A stretch of 12,214 bases of DNA from Muribaculaceae bacterium (GTDB lineage Bacteria; Bacteroidota; Bacteroidia; Bacteroidales; Muribaculaceae). Every line of letters begins with the position of its first letter. Position 1 is the first letter of the stretch. The position numbers and the translations under genes are program-made. Shown here piece by piece: positions 1-7,305 of the stretch. The notes beneath the pieces are model-generated. The model was not told the DNA's origin. It did not search any database and saw only the letters and a program-made list of their open reading frames with translations. The stretch lies in assembly GCA_029056365.1 (NCBI GenBank), contig JAIDBM010000230.1:1-12214 (forward strand), given 5' to 3'.

Positions 1-464
1 AAGTCGTGTCCCCATTCCGATATGCAATGAGCTTCATCGATAGCATAGAATGAAATAGGAACAGTTTTCAGAAACTATATGTTTTCAGATATTGTAAGCG
101 ACTCCGGTTCCACATACAGGAGTTTTGTCAATCCGGCGCTGACATCGGCCTTGACCTGGTCAATCGCTGTTCGGGTGAGTGATGAATTCAGAAAATGGGC
201 CACGCTGTCGTTGGCGCTGAAGTGCCGCATGGCATCGACCTGATTCTTCATCAATGCTATCAGAGGCGACACTACTATGGCCGTGCCCTCGCTGATTAGC
301 GCCGGCAACTGATAGCACAATGACTTACCTCCGCCGGTTGGCATAAGCACAAAGGTGTCACGACCGCTTATAAGCGATTCGATGATAGCCTGTTGATTGC
401 CTTTGAATTTGTCGAATCCGAAATGCTCTTTGAGCGCGTCGGTCAGTGTCATGTTGCCTGTCAT
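1..464 (-). pseudogene. recQ: RecQ ATP-dependent DNA helicase, N-terminal part, interrupted by an in-frame amber codon
   Basis: RecQ is a cytoplasmic 3'-to-5' superfamily 2 DNA helicase of recombinational repair. Visible in order: a Q-motif-like region around residues 14-25, Walker A TGGGKS at residues 43-48, and motif Ia around VVSPLIALMKNQ (64-75). Codon 130 is TAG (75-77). The same frame then continues without another stop to the window edge with FLKTVPISFYAIDEAHCISE, placing the DEAH box at residues 143-146. The stop falls where, from memory, Bacteroidales RecQ has a glutamate, so a single G-to-T change from GAG would explain it. Only about 154 codons are in the window; the rest lies beyond the left edge. 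An alternative start is Met5 at 452. A possible GGAG lies about 10 bases before the first ATG. The gene follows clpX by 65 bases with no visible promoter or terminator between, so it is probably read through from clpPX. It may be a nonsense pseudogene, a sequencing error or a suppressed amber; family assignment is firm. Confidence 0.85.
75..77 (-). other. In-frame TAG stop codon inside recQ
   Basis: The plus-strand CTA reads TAG on the minus strand, directly after ATA (Ile129), and is followed in the same frame by TTT CTG AAA ACT and at least 20 further codons of recognisable RecQ sequence. No insertion or deletion is needed to keep the frame. A global reassignment of TAG is unlikely, because the FAD oxidoreductase gene in this window ends with TAG (4234-4236) at its expected C-terminus. 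Confidence 0.9.
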
Positions 465-529
465 GGGATTGACTCCGTTAGATGGTTGATATTCGGTTGA
501 CTATTACGAAATTGCGCTGTTAGATAGAA

Positions 530-1762
530 TTATTGTTGGATTTTGGTTGATTTGGCTAATTGTTCGGCCACCAGCTGGCGGGTGACAGTGAACTGGCGGA
601 TATCAGTGCCTGGAACCTCGTACATGGAATCAATCATAACCGATTCTACGATTGAGCGCAGTCCGCGTGCTCCCAATTTGTATTTGACGGCTGTGTCGAC
701 AATAAGGTCCAGTGCGTCTTCATCGAATTCAAGTTCCACGCCATCCATTTTGAACAGTTTTTTATATTGTCGTGTTATGGCGTTTCGTGGTTCGGTGAGC
801 ACACGGCGCAGAGCTTCTTTGTCAAGGGGTTCGAGATGGGTGAGCACCGGCAGGCGTCCGATTATTTCCGGTATCAGGCCGAATGACTTGAGGTCCTGCG
901 GCTCGATATATTGTAGATAATCGTCTTTTTTTCCAAGACGGCGGCCTCCGGTCACATAACCCACGACATGGGAGTTCATGCGGTGTGCTATTTTCTGTTC
1001 TATGCCATCGAATGCTCCGCCGCATATAAACAGAATATTTTTGGTGTCGACCGGAATCATGCGCTGCTCCGGGTGTTTACGGCCTCCTTGAGGGGGAACG
1101 TTCACTATCGAGCCTTCAAGCAATTTAAGCAGTCCTTGCTGAACGCCTTCTCCGCTTACATCGCGTGTAATCGACGGGTTATCGCCTTTACGGGCTATTT
1201 TGTCGATTTCATCGATGAACACAATGCCGCGTTCTGCTTTAGCCACGTCATAATCGGCGGCCTGAAGCAGACGGGTCAGCAGACTTTCGATGTCTTCGCC
1301 AACATATCCGGCCTGTGTCAGTACGGTGGCGTCCACAATGGTGAAGGGAACATCGAGCAGACGGGCTATTGTTTTTGCTATGAGAGTCTTTCCGGTTCCT
1401 GTGGGTCCGACCATAATGATGTTGCTTTTTTCGATGTCGGTATCGTCATCGGCCTGCAACAGTCGTTTGTAATGGTTATATACCGATACGGAAAGATATT
1501 TTTTAGCGCTTTCCTGACCGATAACATATTGGTCGAGGAATTCTTTTATCTGAGCCGGTTTTGGTACGTCAGACAGATTTTTGCTTAGTTTCTGCTTGTT
1601 TTTGGCTTTGTCGTCCTGTTCCATCTCCTGTATCATGCCGTTGATTATGTCGATGCATGAATCGCAGATGAAAACACCTGGCTCTCCGCCTGGCACCATG
1701 AATCTGACTTCAGAGGCCGACCGGCCACAAAAGCTGCATTTGTTGCTTTTTGCTTTGGGCAT
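530..1762 (-). CDS. clpX: ATP-dependent Clp protease ATP-binding subunit ClpX
   Basis: ClpX is the AAA+ unfoldase that recognises degrons, unfolds substrates and feeds them into ClpP. The 410-residue length is normal for the family. The N-terminal zinc-binding domain has the four cysteines C9, C12, C33 and C36. The AAA+ module shows Walker A GPTGTGKT (119-126), pore-1 loop GYVG (152-155), Walker B VFIDEIDK (181-188), pore-2 region around RDVSGEGVQQ (200-209), an RKH loop (228-230) and sensor-2 GARGLR (364-369). The ClpP-docking loop, IGF in E. coli, appears here as VGY (267-269), which I believe is common in Bacteroidota. The start ATG lies 3 bases after the clpP stop, implying co-transcription and probably translational coupling. 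The stop is TAA. recQ lies downstream with a 65-base gap. Confidence 0.98.
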   Translation of the reverse strand: MPKAKSNKCSFCGRSASEVRFMVPGGEPGVFICDSCIDIINGMIQEMEQDDKAKNKQKLSKNLSDVPKPAQIKEFLDQYVIGQESAKKYLSVSVYNHYKRLLQADDDTDIEKSNIIMVGPTGTGKTLIAKTIARLLDVPFTIVDATVLTQAGYVGEDIESLLTRLLQAADYDVAKAERGIVFIDEIDKIARKGDNPSITRDVSGEGVQQGLLKLLEGSIVNVPPQGGRKHPEQRMIPVDTKNILFICGGAFDGIEQKIAHRMNSHVVGYVTGGRRLGKKDDYLQYIEPQDLKSFGLIPEIIGRLPVLTHLEPLDKEALRRVLTEPRNAITRQYKKLFKMDGVELEFDEDALDLIVDTAVKYKLGARGLRSIVESVMIDSMYEVPGTDIRQFTVTRQLVAEQLAKSTKIQQ

Positions 1763-1765
1763 GGC

Positions 1766-2470
1766 TCAGATACTTGGTGTGGCTTTTTTGTTCTTGATAA
1801 GAATATGGTCGATCATGCCGTATTCTTTTGCTTCTTCGGCTGTCATCCAGTAGTCGCGGTCGGAATCGCGTTCAACTTTTTCAAAAGGTTGTCCGGAATG
1901 ACCGGCGATAATGTTATATAGTTCGTCTTTGAGTTTTTTGATTTCACGGGCTGTGATTTCAATATCCGAAGCCTGACCCTGGGCGCCGCCCATAGGCTGA
2001 TGAATCATCACACGCGAGTGGGGCAGGGCAAAGCGCTTTCCTTTTTCGCCCGATACAAGCAGTACTGCCGCCATAGAGGCTGCCATGCCGGTGCAAATAG
2101 TGGTGACATCGGAACTTATGTACTGCATGGTGTCGTATATTCCGAGACCTGCATATACCGATCCGCCGGGAGAATTTATATATATGGAGATGTCTTTTCC
2201 GGGGTCTGATGAATCAAGATACAGAAGCTGGGCCTGGATTACATTGGCGGTATAGTCGTTCACCTCGGTTCCCAGAAATATTATGCGGTCCATCATAAGT
2301 CGTGAAAACACATCCATCTGCGCCACATTCAGCTGGCGTTCTTCCATAATGGTGGGGCTGATGTAGTTGGCTGATACGGTGCCTCCGGCTTTGGAGATAT
2401 ACTGGTCGAGCGCCAGTCCGTTCATGCCGAGATGGCGTACAGCGAAGTTGCGGAAATCGTTGTTGTTCAT
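1766..2470 (-). CDS. clpP: ATP-dependent Clp protease proteolytic subunit ClpP
   Basis: ClpP is the tetradecameric serine peptidase that degrades proteins delivered by ClpX. The catalytic triad is visible as Ser132 in GMAASMAA, His157 in MIHQP and Asp206 in the RDSDRDYW segment; the 25 and 49 residue spacings equal those of B. subtilis ClpP (S97, H122, D171). The oxyanion-region SPGGS is at 100-104. At 234 residues it is longer than the roughly 195-residue ClpP of E. coli or Bacillus because of about 35 extra N-terminal residues, which may be a processed propeptide. Similar MxDFRxxAxxHLGM starts occur, from memory, in Bacteroidota ClpP, which supports this ATG. The ATG follows an A-rich stretch. 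The stop is TGA, 3 bases before clpX. The gene has its own promoter and a leader of about 115 bases. Confidence 0.98.
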   Translation of the reverse strand: MNNNDFRNFAVRHLGMNGLALDQYISKAGGTVSANYISPTIMEERQLNVAQMDVFSRLMMDRIIFLGTEVNDYTANVIQAQLLYLDSSDPGKDISIYINSPGGSVYAGLGIYDTMQYISSDVTTICTGMAASMAAVLLVSGEKGKRFALPHSRVMIHQPMGGAQGQASDIEITAREIKKLKDELYNIIAGHSGQPFEKVERDSDRDYWMTAEEAKEYGMIDHILIKNKKATPSI

Positions 2471-2561
2471 ATTCTAAATTTACCTTTTGTTTTAGCATTT
2501 ATTGGAATCTGTGCCCTGTCGCCGATGCTGGGGGCATGGAGAGAGCGGTCGTTTTTTATCT

Positions 2562-2581
2562 GACCCGGTTAAAAGCGGGTC
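2562..2581 (-). promoter_or_regulatory. Hairpin near the 5' end of the predicted clpP leader
   Basis: A 6-base-pair inverted repeat, GACCCG (2562-2567) and CGGGTC (2576-2581), encloses an 8-base loop. It would sit within a few bases of the predicted clpP transcript start. On the minus strand it is followed by an A-run, not a T-run, so it is not a terminator for leftward transcription. A role as a 5' stabilising or regulatory structure is inference. A weaker 5-base-pair stem with a 15-base loop (2512-2536) lies further down the same leader. Confidence 0.4.
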
Positions 2582-2592
2582 GCTTCATTATT

Positions 2593-2623
2593 CAAAGTTA
2601 CGTTTTTTTTTTTGATTACACAA
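2593..2623 (-). promoter_or_regulatory. Predicted clpPX promoter (Bacteroidota type)
   Basis: On the minus strand a perfect TAnnTTTG element, TAACTTTG, occupies 2593-2600. A TTG at 2621-2623 lies exactly 20 bases upstream as the -33 element. This matches the established Bacteroides promoter architecture of a TTG/TTTG -33 box about 19-20 bases from TAnnTTTG. The spacer holds an 11-base A-run. Transcription would start near 2587, giving a leader of about 115 bases before clpP. Confidence 0.7.
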
Positions 2624-2660
2624 CTTATGAAAATCATTTTTGCAAATTATGAGAAAAATA

Positions 2661-2695
2661 CAGAGAGGAAGATGTATCCGGCATCTTCCTCTCTG
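2661..2695 (-). terminator. Rho-independent terminator of the trigger factor gene
   Basis: A perfect 14-base-pair inverted repeat (arms 2661-2674 and 2682-2695, 7-base loop) begins 26 bases beyond the tig stop. On the minus strand the stem is followed by TATTTTTCTC, a T-rich tract typical of intrinsic termination. It separates tig from the independently promoted clpP. Confidence 0.85.
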
Positions 2696-2721
2696 AAGGG
2701 TTTGTTTCTGGTTTGTTTCGA

Positions 2722-4122
2722 TTATTCCGCGTTTTCTTCCGCGTTGTTTTCCTGGGCCTGATATTGCGCCATGTATGCCCGGTAGTCGTCGAGTGATACT
2801 TCTTCGATGTCAAGGGTCACGTTTTCGCGGACGGTGGCGAACAATTTAAGGTCGCTTACTTCTTCTACAATGTGGCGGCGGTAGTTCTTGTCGGCCAGAA
2901 TGTGCTTGGCTGCGTTGTCGATGGTGGCTTCATCGGCGTTGAAGATACCATACTGACGGAACTGCTGCTGGGCAATGAACTTGGTGCGGGCCATAATGTC
3001 TGCTTCGTCGATGGTGACATTGAATTTCGCGGCGATGGCCTCTTTGATGAGCTGCCATGTGAGGTCGGGCAGAACTTCTTCATACACCTTGTCCATGTCG
3101 GTGTTCTCATCGATGTTTTCTTCGTTGGCGAGTTTGAGCCATTTTTTGAGGAATTCCTTCGGAAGGGTAAGATTTCCGTAGGTGTCGATGAGGTATTTTT
3201 TCAGTTCAAGGTTGCTGAAGTAGTCGGTGGTGCTTCTGAACTGCTGGGCGAGAACTGTGCGGATAGCTTTGTCGAATTCTTCATCGTTATGCACTTTGTC
3301 GCGTCCGAATACGTTGTCAAAGAATTCCTGGTCGTGTTCTGCCGGCTTCACTACGATTATTTCCGAGATGGCCATTTCGAAGTCGCCCTTTACTTCCGGT
3401 GCTTTTTCTTTGTCGATGTTAAGCATGGATGAAAGTTCTGCCACATTGCCTTCGCAGCTGTTGTAGGGGTTGAATACAACCTTGTCGTTCACTTTTTTAC
3501 CAATGAACTTGCCGGCTTCTTCCTTGCTTTTGAAGTACATGGGGGCGACTATTCCGTTGATTACCTGAATGGCGTCTTCGGAGTCGTTGATCGAGCCGTC
3601 TTCGTTCAGCTGCATTATAGTGCCTTTTACAAGCGCTTTTTCATCTACTTCTTCGCCGGGAACCTGTGCGCCGAAGCGTTCGCGGAGGCTTTTGTCTTCA
3701 TCTTCCACCATCTGGTCGGTCACCTGGATGGCCTTGTAGGGGAGTTTTACTTCTTTGTCGAGGTTCAGGTTGATTTCGGGGGCGATACCGACTTCGTATT
3801 CGAATGTATAGTCTTTGTCGGCAAGGTTGATTTCTTTTACCTCGGCGGCTATAGGCTGACCGATGATGTTGAGCTTCTGCTCTTTTATATAATCGGCGAC
3901 TGCCTCGTATACGCTGCGGTTAAGAATGTCGCTCTTGACTTGTTTGCCAAAGCGCATGCGCAGTTGAGGAAGGCTTATATGTCCTTTGCGGAAACCGGGG
4001 ATATTGTGTGTGTTGCCGATTTTTCGAAGCTCGGCATCAACTTTCGATGCATAGTCGGCTTCTACAACCTGGGCAACAATTTTACCGTTTACGTCGTCGA
4101 TTTTCTCGAATGTAATATTCAT
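2722..4122 (-). CDS. tig: Trigger factor, ribosome-associated chaperone
   Basis: Trigger factor binds the ribosome beside the exit tunnel and shields nascent chains. The 466-residue protein carries the ribosome-docking signature GFRKG at 43-47 within an N-terminal domain of roughly residues 1-120. The middle region (about 150-260), where E. coli has the FKBP-type peptidyl-prolyl isomerase domain, is only loosely similar by eye (VNDKVVFNPY around 211-220), so isomerase activity is uncertain. The rest is the helical substrate-cradle domain ending in a Glu/Gln/Asn-rich acidic tail (about 452-466). The start is preceded by an A-rich region, and the N-terminus MNITFEKID fits the family. The gene has its own promoter (4194-4224) and terminator (2661-2695), and precedes clpPX as is usual in many bacteria. 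Confidence 0.96.
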   Translation of the reverse strand: MNITFEKIDDVNGKIVAQVVEADYASKVDAELRKIGNTHNIPGFRKGHISLPQLRMRFGKQVKSDILNRSVYEAVADYIKEQKLNIIGQPIAAEVKEINLADKDYTFEYEVGIAPEINLNLDKEVKLPYKAIQVTDQMVEDEDKSLRERFGAQVPGEEVDEKALVKGTIMQLNEDGSINDSEDAIQVINGIVAPMYFKSKEEAGKFIGKKVNDKVVFNPYNSCEGNVAELSSMLNIDKEKAPEVKGDFEMAISEIIVVKPAEHDQEFFDNVFGRDKVHNDEEFDKAIRTVLAQQFRSTTDYFSNLELKKYLIDTYGNLTLPKEFLKKWLKLANEENIDENTDMDKVYEEVLPDLTWQLIKEAIAAKFNVTIDEADIMARTKFIAQQQFRQYGIFNADEATIDNAAKHILADKNYRRHIVEEVSDLKLFATVRENVTLDIEEVSLDDYRAYMAQYQAQENNAEENAE

Positions 4123-4166
4123 TATCTGTTGTTTATGAGGTGATTATATATTATTTTCGACCTATT

Positions 4167-4180
4167 GCGCTAAAGAGCGC
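4167..4180 (-). promoter_or_regulatory. Small hairpin near the 5' end of the predicted tig leader
   Basis: A 5-base-pair stem, GCGCT and AGCGC, encloses a tetraloop. It lies a few bases after the predicted tig transcript start and about 45 bases before the ATG. No T-run follows it on the minus strand, so it is a poor candidate for a terminator of the upstream oxidoreductase gene. Its placement resembles the hairpin in the clpP leader. Function unknown. Confidence 0.35.
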
Positions 4181-4193
4181 GTTTATTCGGGTG

Positions 4194-4224
4194 CAAATTT
4201 AGTGAATTTTTTACAAACAGCCAA
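4194..4224 (-). promoter_or_regulatory. Predicted tig promoter (Bacteroidota type)
   Basis: TAAATTTG on the minus strand (4194-4201) matches TAnnTTTG. A TTG (4222-4224) lies exactly 20 bases upstream, the same spacing as the clpP promoter. The -33 box begins 9 bases after the stop codon of the preceding oxidoreductase gene. The transcript would start near 4188, giving a leader of about 65 bases. Confidence 0.7.
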
Positions 4225-4233
4225 CATCGTGTG

Positions 4234-5802
4234 CTATTTTGTGATGTCGGCGATTTCGGCCACCAGTGCACGGGCACAGCGTATGCCATCGACGGCGGCC
4301 GAGACAATTCCTCCTGCGTGTCCGGCTCCTTCGCCACATGGGTAAAGACCAGCCACTGAGACATGTTGCAGCGAGTCGTTGTGGCGTGGAAGCTGAACGG
4401 GAGCGGACGTGCGGGTCTCGTCGCCTATTACAATGGCCTCGTGGGTGAGAAAACCGCGTGCTTTGCGGCCGAACTCGCGGAATCCGTTCTGAAGCCGCTT
4501 TGTTACCTGAGGAGGGAGCAGCTGGTCGACTCTGGCGCTCAGCACGCCCGGCGCATAGCTTGATTGAGGCAGTGTGTCTGAGAGTTGTCCATCGACAAAG
4601 TCGGTCATTCTTTGAGCCGGAGCACGTTGGGTTTTTCCGGCCGCCTCATAGAATTTTTGTTCGATTCCGGCTTGAAAATCCAGCATTTTCAACGGGTCTT
4701 CTCCGGGTATGTCTTCCGGAAGCACCTCTACAACCATGCCGCTGTTGGCCCATCGGGTTCCTCTGTTCGACGGCGACATGCCGTTTACGACCAATTGTCC
4801 GTTATCGCTTGCCGCAGGAATGATGAATCCGCCTGGGCACATGCAGAAGCTGTATACCGCCCGGTTGTCCACTCTGCACAGCATGGAATATTCGGCAGGG
4901 GGCAGATATTTTCCGCGTCCTTGCGGATTATGGTATTGTATGCGGTCGATGAGTTGTTGAGGATGCTCCAGCCGTACTCCAACCGCAATTCCTTTTGGAT
5001 GCATCTCTATGTCGTGGCGTCTGAGCATTTGATATACATCGCGGGCTGAATGTCCGGTGGCAAGTATTACAGGGCCGGCAATCCGGCTTCCGTCTGACAG
5101 AACCACACCCTCAGCGGTTCCGTTTTCGCCGATTATAAGGTCGGTGGCTTTATGCCGGAACAGTACACATCCGCCATTTTTTTCTATTGTGTGACGAATG
5201 TTTTTTATCACGTCAGGCAGACGGTCGGTGCCTATGTGTGGATGAGAGTCGACGAGAATATCGCGCCTGGCTCCATGATGATACAGCAGTTGCAGGACTT
5301 TGTCGGCCGGACCACGTTTGGTGCTTCGGGTGTATAGTTTGCCATCGGAGAACGCGCCTGCGCCACCTTCTCCAAAGCAATAGTTCGATTCGGGGTCAAC
5401 CGTTTGTGTGCGGCTTATCGCTGCCATGTCGCGGCGCCGTTCGTCTACGTCCTTTCCTCTCTCTATCACAATCGGACGTATGCCGAGTTCGATCAGTTCA
5501 AGAGCTGCGAAGAGTCCGGCAGGTCCGGCTCCGACAACCACGGCCTGGGGCGCATTGCTTACATCGGAGTAATGCGGCGGTTCCGGCACAAGCGCATCGC
5601 GTTTGTCTTCTGTGTCGATGTGCAGGTCAAGCGTGATGTTTACCATTATTCGCCGTTGGCGGGCATCGATTGATCGCCTGATGAGGTCGCAACGGACAAT
5701 CCGTTCTGGCCCCACTCCTGCCATACGTGCCGCCTGACGGCACCGTAACTGTTCGTCTGCTGCGGTTTTCGGGTCGAGCCGCAGGTTCACTCGTTGTATC
5801 AT
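4234..5802 (-). CDS. FAD-dependent oxidoreductase of the COG2509 type
   Basis: This is a predicted cytoplasmic FAD/NAD(P)-dependent dehydrogenase of a widespread family whose substrate is not known to me. The dinucleotide-binding GAGPAG is at residues 91-96, with the ribose-binding Glu114 at the end of the second strand. It also has a CFGEGGAGAFSDGK block (142-155), ATG at 248-250 (second FAD-contact motif), CMCPGG (320-325) and a C-terminal FAD motif CGEGAGHAGG (489-498). Residues 1-80 form a separate N-terminal region, Arg-rich with RRSIDAR around 42-48, typical of this family. Length 522 is normal. Its ATG overlaps the MATE stop in an ATGA arrangement (5799-5802), so translation is probably coupled to the transporter. 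It ends with TAG at 4234-4236, with no obvious terminator before the tig promoter. Confidence 0.88.
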   Translation of the reverse strand: MIQRVNLRLDPKTAADEQLRCRQAARMAGVGPERIVRCDLIRRSIDARQRRIMVNITLDLHIDTEDKRDALVPEPPHYSDVSNAPQAVVVGAGPAGLFAALELIELGIRPIVIERGKDVDERRRDMAAISRTQTVDPESNYCFGEGGAGAFSDGKLYTRSTKRGPADKVLQLLYHHGARRDILVDSHPHIGTDRLPDVIKNIRHTIEKNGGCVLFRHKATDLIIGENGTAEGVVLSDGSRIAGPVILATGHSARDVYQMLRRHDIEMHPKGIAVGVRLEHPQQLIDRIQYHNPQGRGKYLPPAEYSMLCRVDNRAVYSFCMCPGGFIIPAASDNGQLVVNGMSPSNRGTRWANSGMVVEVLPEDIPGEDPLKMLDFQAGIEQKFYEAAGKTQRAPAQRMTDFVDGQLSDTLPQSSYAPGVLSARVDQLLPPQVTKRLQNGFREFGRKARGFLTHEAIVIGDETRTSAPVQLPRHNDSLQHVSVAGLYPCGEGAGHAGGIVSAAVDGIRCARALVAEIADITK

Positions 5803-7193
5803 TTCTTATGTGGGAGGTTTGTCAATGTGGTTATAGCCTGTTTGCGCATGCTGTACCAAAGGGTGCCGACCGCGAGGGTGAATGCCAGCACATCGCTGCC
5901 TGTCATCGCTGCCCATACACCTTTTATACCGAATATCGGCGGCATGATCCACAGCAGTGGAAGCAGGAAAATCAGCTGGCGTGTGAGCGACAGGAATATG
6001 GATATTTTGGGTTTTCCGATTGATTGGAAGTAGTTCTGAATCACTATCTGTACGCCTACTACCGGATAGCAGATGAAGTATATGCGGAATCCCTGGCGGG
6101 CGATTTCAATCATCTGGCGGTCGGTAGTAAACAGGTTTGAGATAGTGTCGGGCAGAAGTTCTGTAAGAATCCATCCGAGAGTAGTTATACATAAACCGCA
6201 TATTATGCCTTTGCGCAGTGTCTGTTTTACTCTGTCGGTGTTTCCGGCACCGATATTGTAGCCAAGAATAGGCTGCATGCCTTGTGTTACGCCGAACACT
6301 ATCATTACAAAGAACATTGTAGTGCGGTTTATGATTCCATATGCGCCTACTGCGATATTGCCCATATTGTTTCCGGCATATTCCAGCAGAGCTTTGTTCA
6401 GAAAAACTACCACAAGGCAGGCGCAGCAGTTCATGAGAAATGGTGATAGCCCGATGGAATATATTTTTTTTAGTACGGAAGCAGAGAAGAAGTTGCGCCG
6501 CCATTGAAAATGTACAAAGCTTTTCTTTGATATGAAATGCGCCAGCACCCATGCCAGTGCGGCTGTCTGGCCAAAGATGGTGGCCAATGCCGCGCCGGCT
6601 ATGCCCCAGTGGAGAACAAATATGAATATAGGGGCAAGAATAACGTTGACGGCAACAGACAGCAACGCCGATATCATGGCTTTACGGGGGTAGCCTGTGG
6701 CTCTCATTATATTGTTCAGGCCTATGAATACGTATGATATGGGAGAACCTATGAGTATCACCTGCATGAAACCGCGTGCATAGACGATTGTTTCGGGAGT
6801 GGCGCCGAAGAAAATCAGAATCGGGTCGAGAAAAAGCAGCGTCAGTCCTCCGAACACTATTGAATGTATCAGGCACAGGCATGTTACGGTGCTGAGTACA
6901 TCGCTTGCTTTTGCCAGATTTTTCTGTCCGAGAAAAATAGAGCTGATGGTTGCTCCGCCTACTGCAACGAGAGTACAGAAACCGATAACGAGATTCATAA
7001 GCGGAAAAGTGATGGCCAGACCGGCTATTGCCATGGCATTGACGCCCCGGCCTATGAATATGCTGTCGATTATGTTGTATAACGATGTGACCAGAGAGGC
7101 TATTATTGCAGGGACAGAATATTGCAACAGCAATTTGCCCACTGGGCGGGAGCCTAATTCGGTTGGTGATGTTGCTTGAGCCTGATTTGACAT
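5799..7193 (-). CDS. MATE-family multidrug/Na+ (or H+) antiporter, MepA-like
   Basis: This is an inner-membrane efflux transporter of the multidrug and toxic compound extrusion family. The 464 residues contain about twelve hydrophobic segments in two internally similar halves. The first half carries the family pattern YNIIDSIFIGRG (39-50), with Asp43 in the first membrane segment, followed by GLAITFPLMNL (58-68). The ELGSRPVGKLLLQYSVPAII start (12-31) is typical of MepA-like members in Bacteroidota. Substrates cannot be read from the sequence; cationic drugs are the usual substrates of MepA. It is the first gene of a two-gene unit, with the downstream oxidoreductase overlapping it by 4 bases. 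A TAATTTTG element lies 23 bases upstream of the ATG. Confidence 0.93.
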   Translation of the reverse strand: MSNQAQATSPTELGSRPVGKLLLQYSVPAIIASLVTSLYNIIDSIFIGRGVNAMAIAGLAITFPLMNLVIGFCTLVAVGGATISSIFLGQKNLAKASDVLSTVTCLCLIHSIVFGGLTLLFLDPILIFFGATPETIVYARGFMQVILIGSPISYVFIGLNNIMRATGYPRKAMISALLSVAVNVILAPIFIFVLHWGIAGAALATIFGQTAALAWVLAHFISKKSFVHFQWRRNFFSASVLKKIYSIGLSPFLMNCCACLVVVFLNKALLEYAGNNMGNIAVGAYGIINRTTMFFVMIVFGVTQGMQPILGYNIGAGNTDRVKQTLRKGIICGLCITTLGWILTELLPDTISNLFTTDRQMIEIARQGFRIYFICYPVVGVQIVIQNYFQSIGKPKISIFLSLTRQLIFLLPLLWIMPPIFGIKGVWAAMTGSDVLAFTLAVGTLWYSMRKQAITTLTNLPHKK

Positions 7194-7216
7194 ATACGTT
7201 CTATTATAACATTATG

Positions 7217-7224
7217 CAAAATTA
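7217..7224 (-). promoter_or_regulatory. Possible -7 promoter element for the MATE-oxidoreductase unit
   Basis: TAATTTTG on the minus strand matches TAnnTTTG and would give a short leader of roughly 18 bases before the MATE ATG. No convincing TTG/TTTG lies 19-20 bases upstream, so the promoter may be weak or activator-dependent, or the match may be chance. Confidence 0.45.
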
Positions 7225-7305
7225 GCGAATTTATATGGCATTGGGTTGCTAAACTTTGTTAAGACCGGGTCCGGCGATAAATATAAGAGCCGGTTCGATA
7301 ATGAA

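Noticed and set aside
968..1588. 206-codon open frame on the plus strand opposite clpX
   Set aside because: It lies entirely antisense to a certain clpX gene, has no recognisable protein features and is explained by codon bias of the true gene.
2499..2537. 12-residue upstream reading frame in the clpP leader, whose TAA abuts another ATG
   Set aside because: It is short, composition gives no sign of selection, and the following ATG (2496-2498) opens an out-of-frame overlap with clpP. It is worth recalling only if ribosome profiling shows occupancy.
2604..2614. Homopolymer run in the tig-clpP gap as a phase-variation tract
   Set aside because: The single A/T run is in the spacer of a predicted promoter. 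Length change there could in principle tune expression, but one sequence gives no evidence of variability.
2872..3432. 186-codon open frame on the plus strand opposite tig
   Set aside because: It is antisense to trigger factor, with Val/Phe/Gly-rich low-complexity translation typical of a shadow frame, and has no promoter or start context.
4161..4233. Terminator after the FAD oxidoreductase gene
   Set aside because: The only hairpin (4167-4180) is short, has no T-run after it and lies downstream of the predicted tig promoter, so it fits a leader hairpin better.
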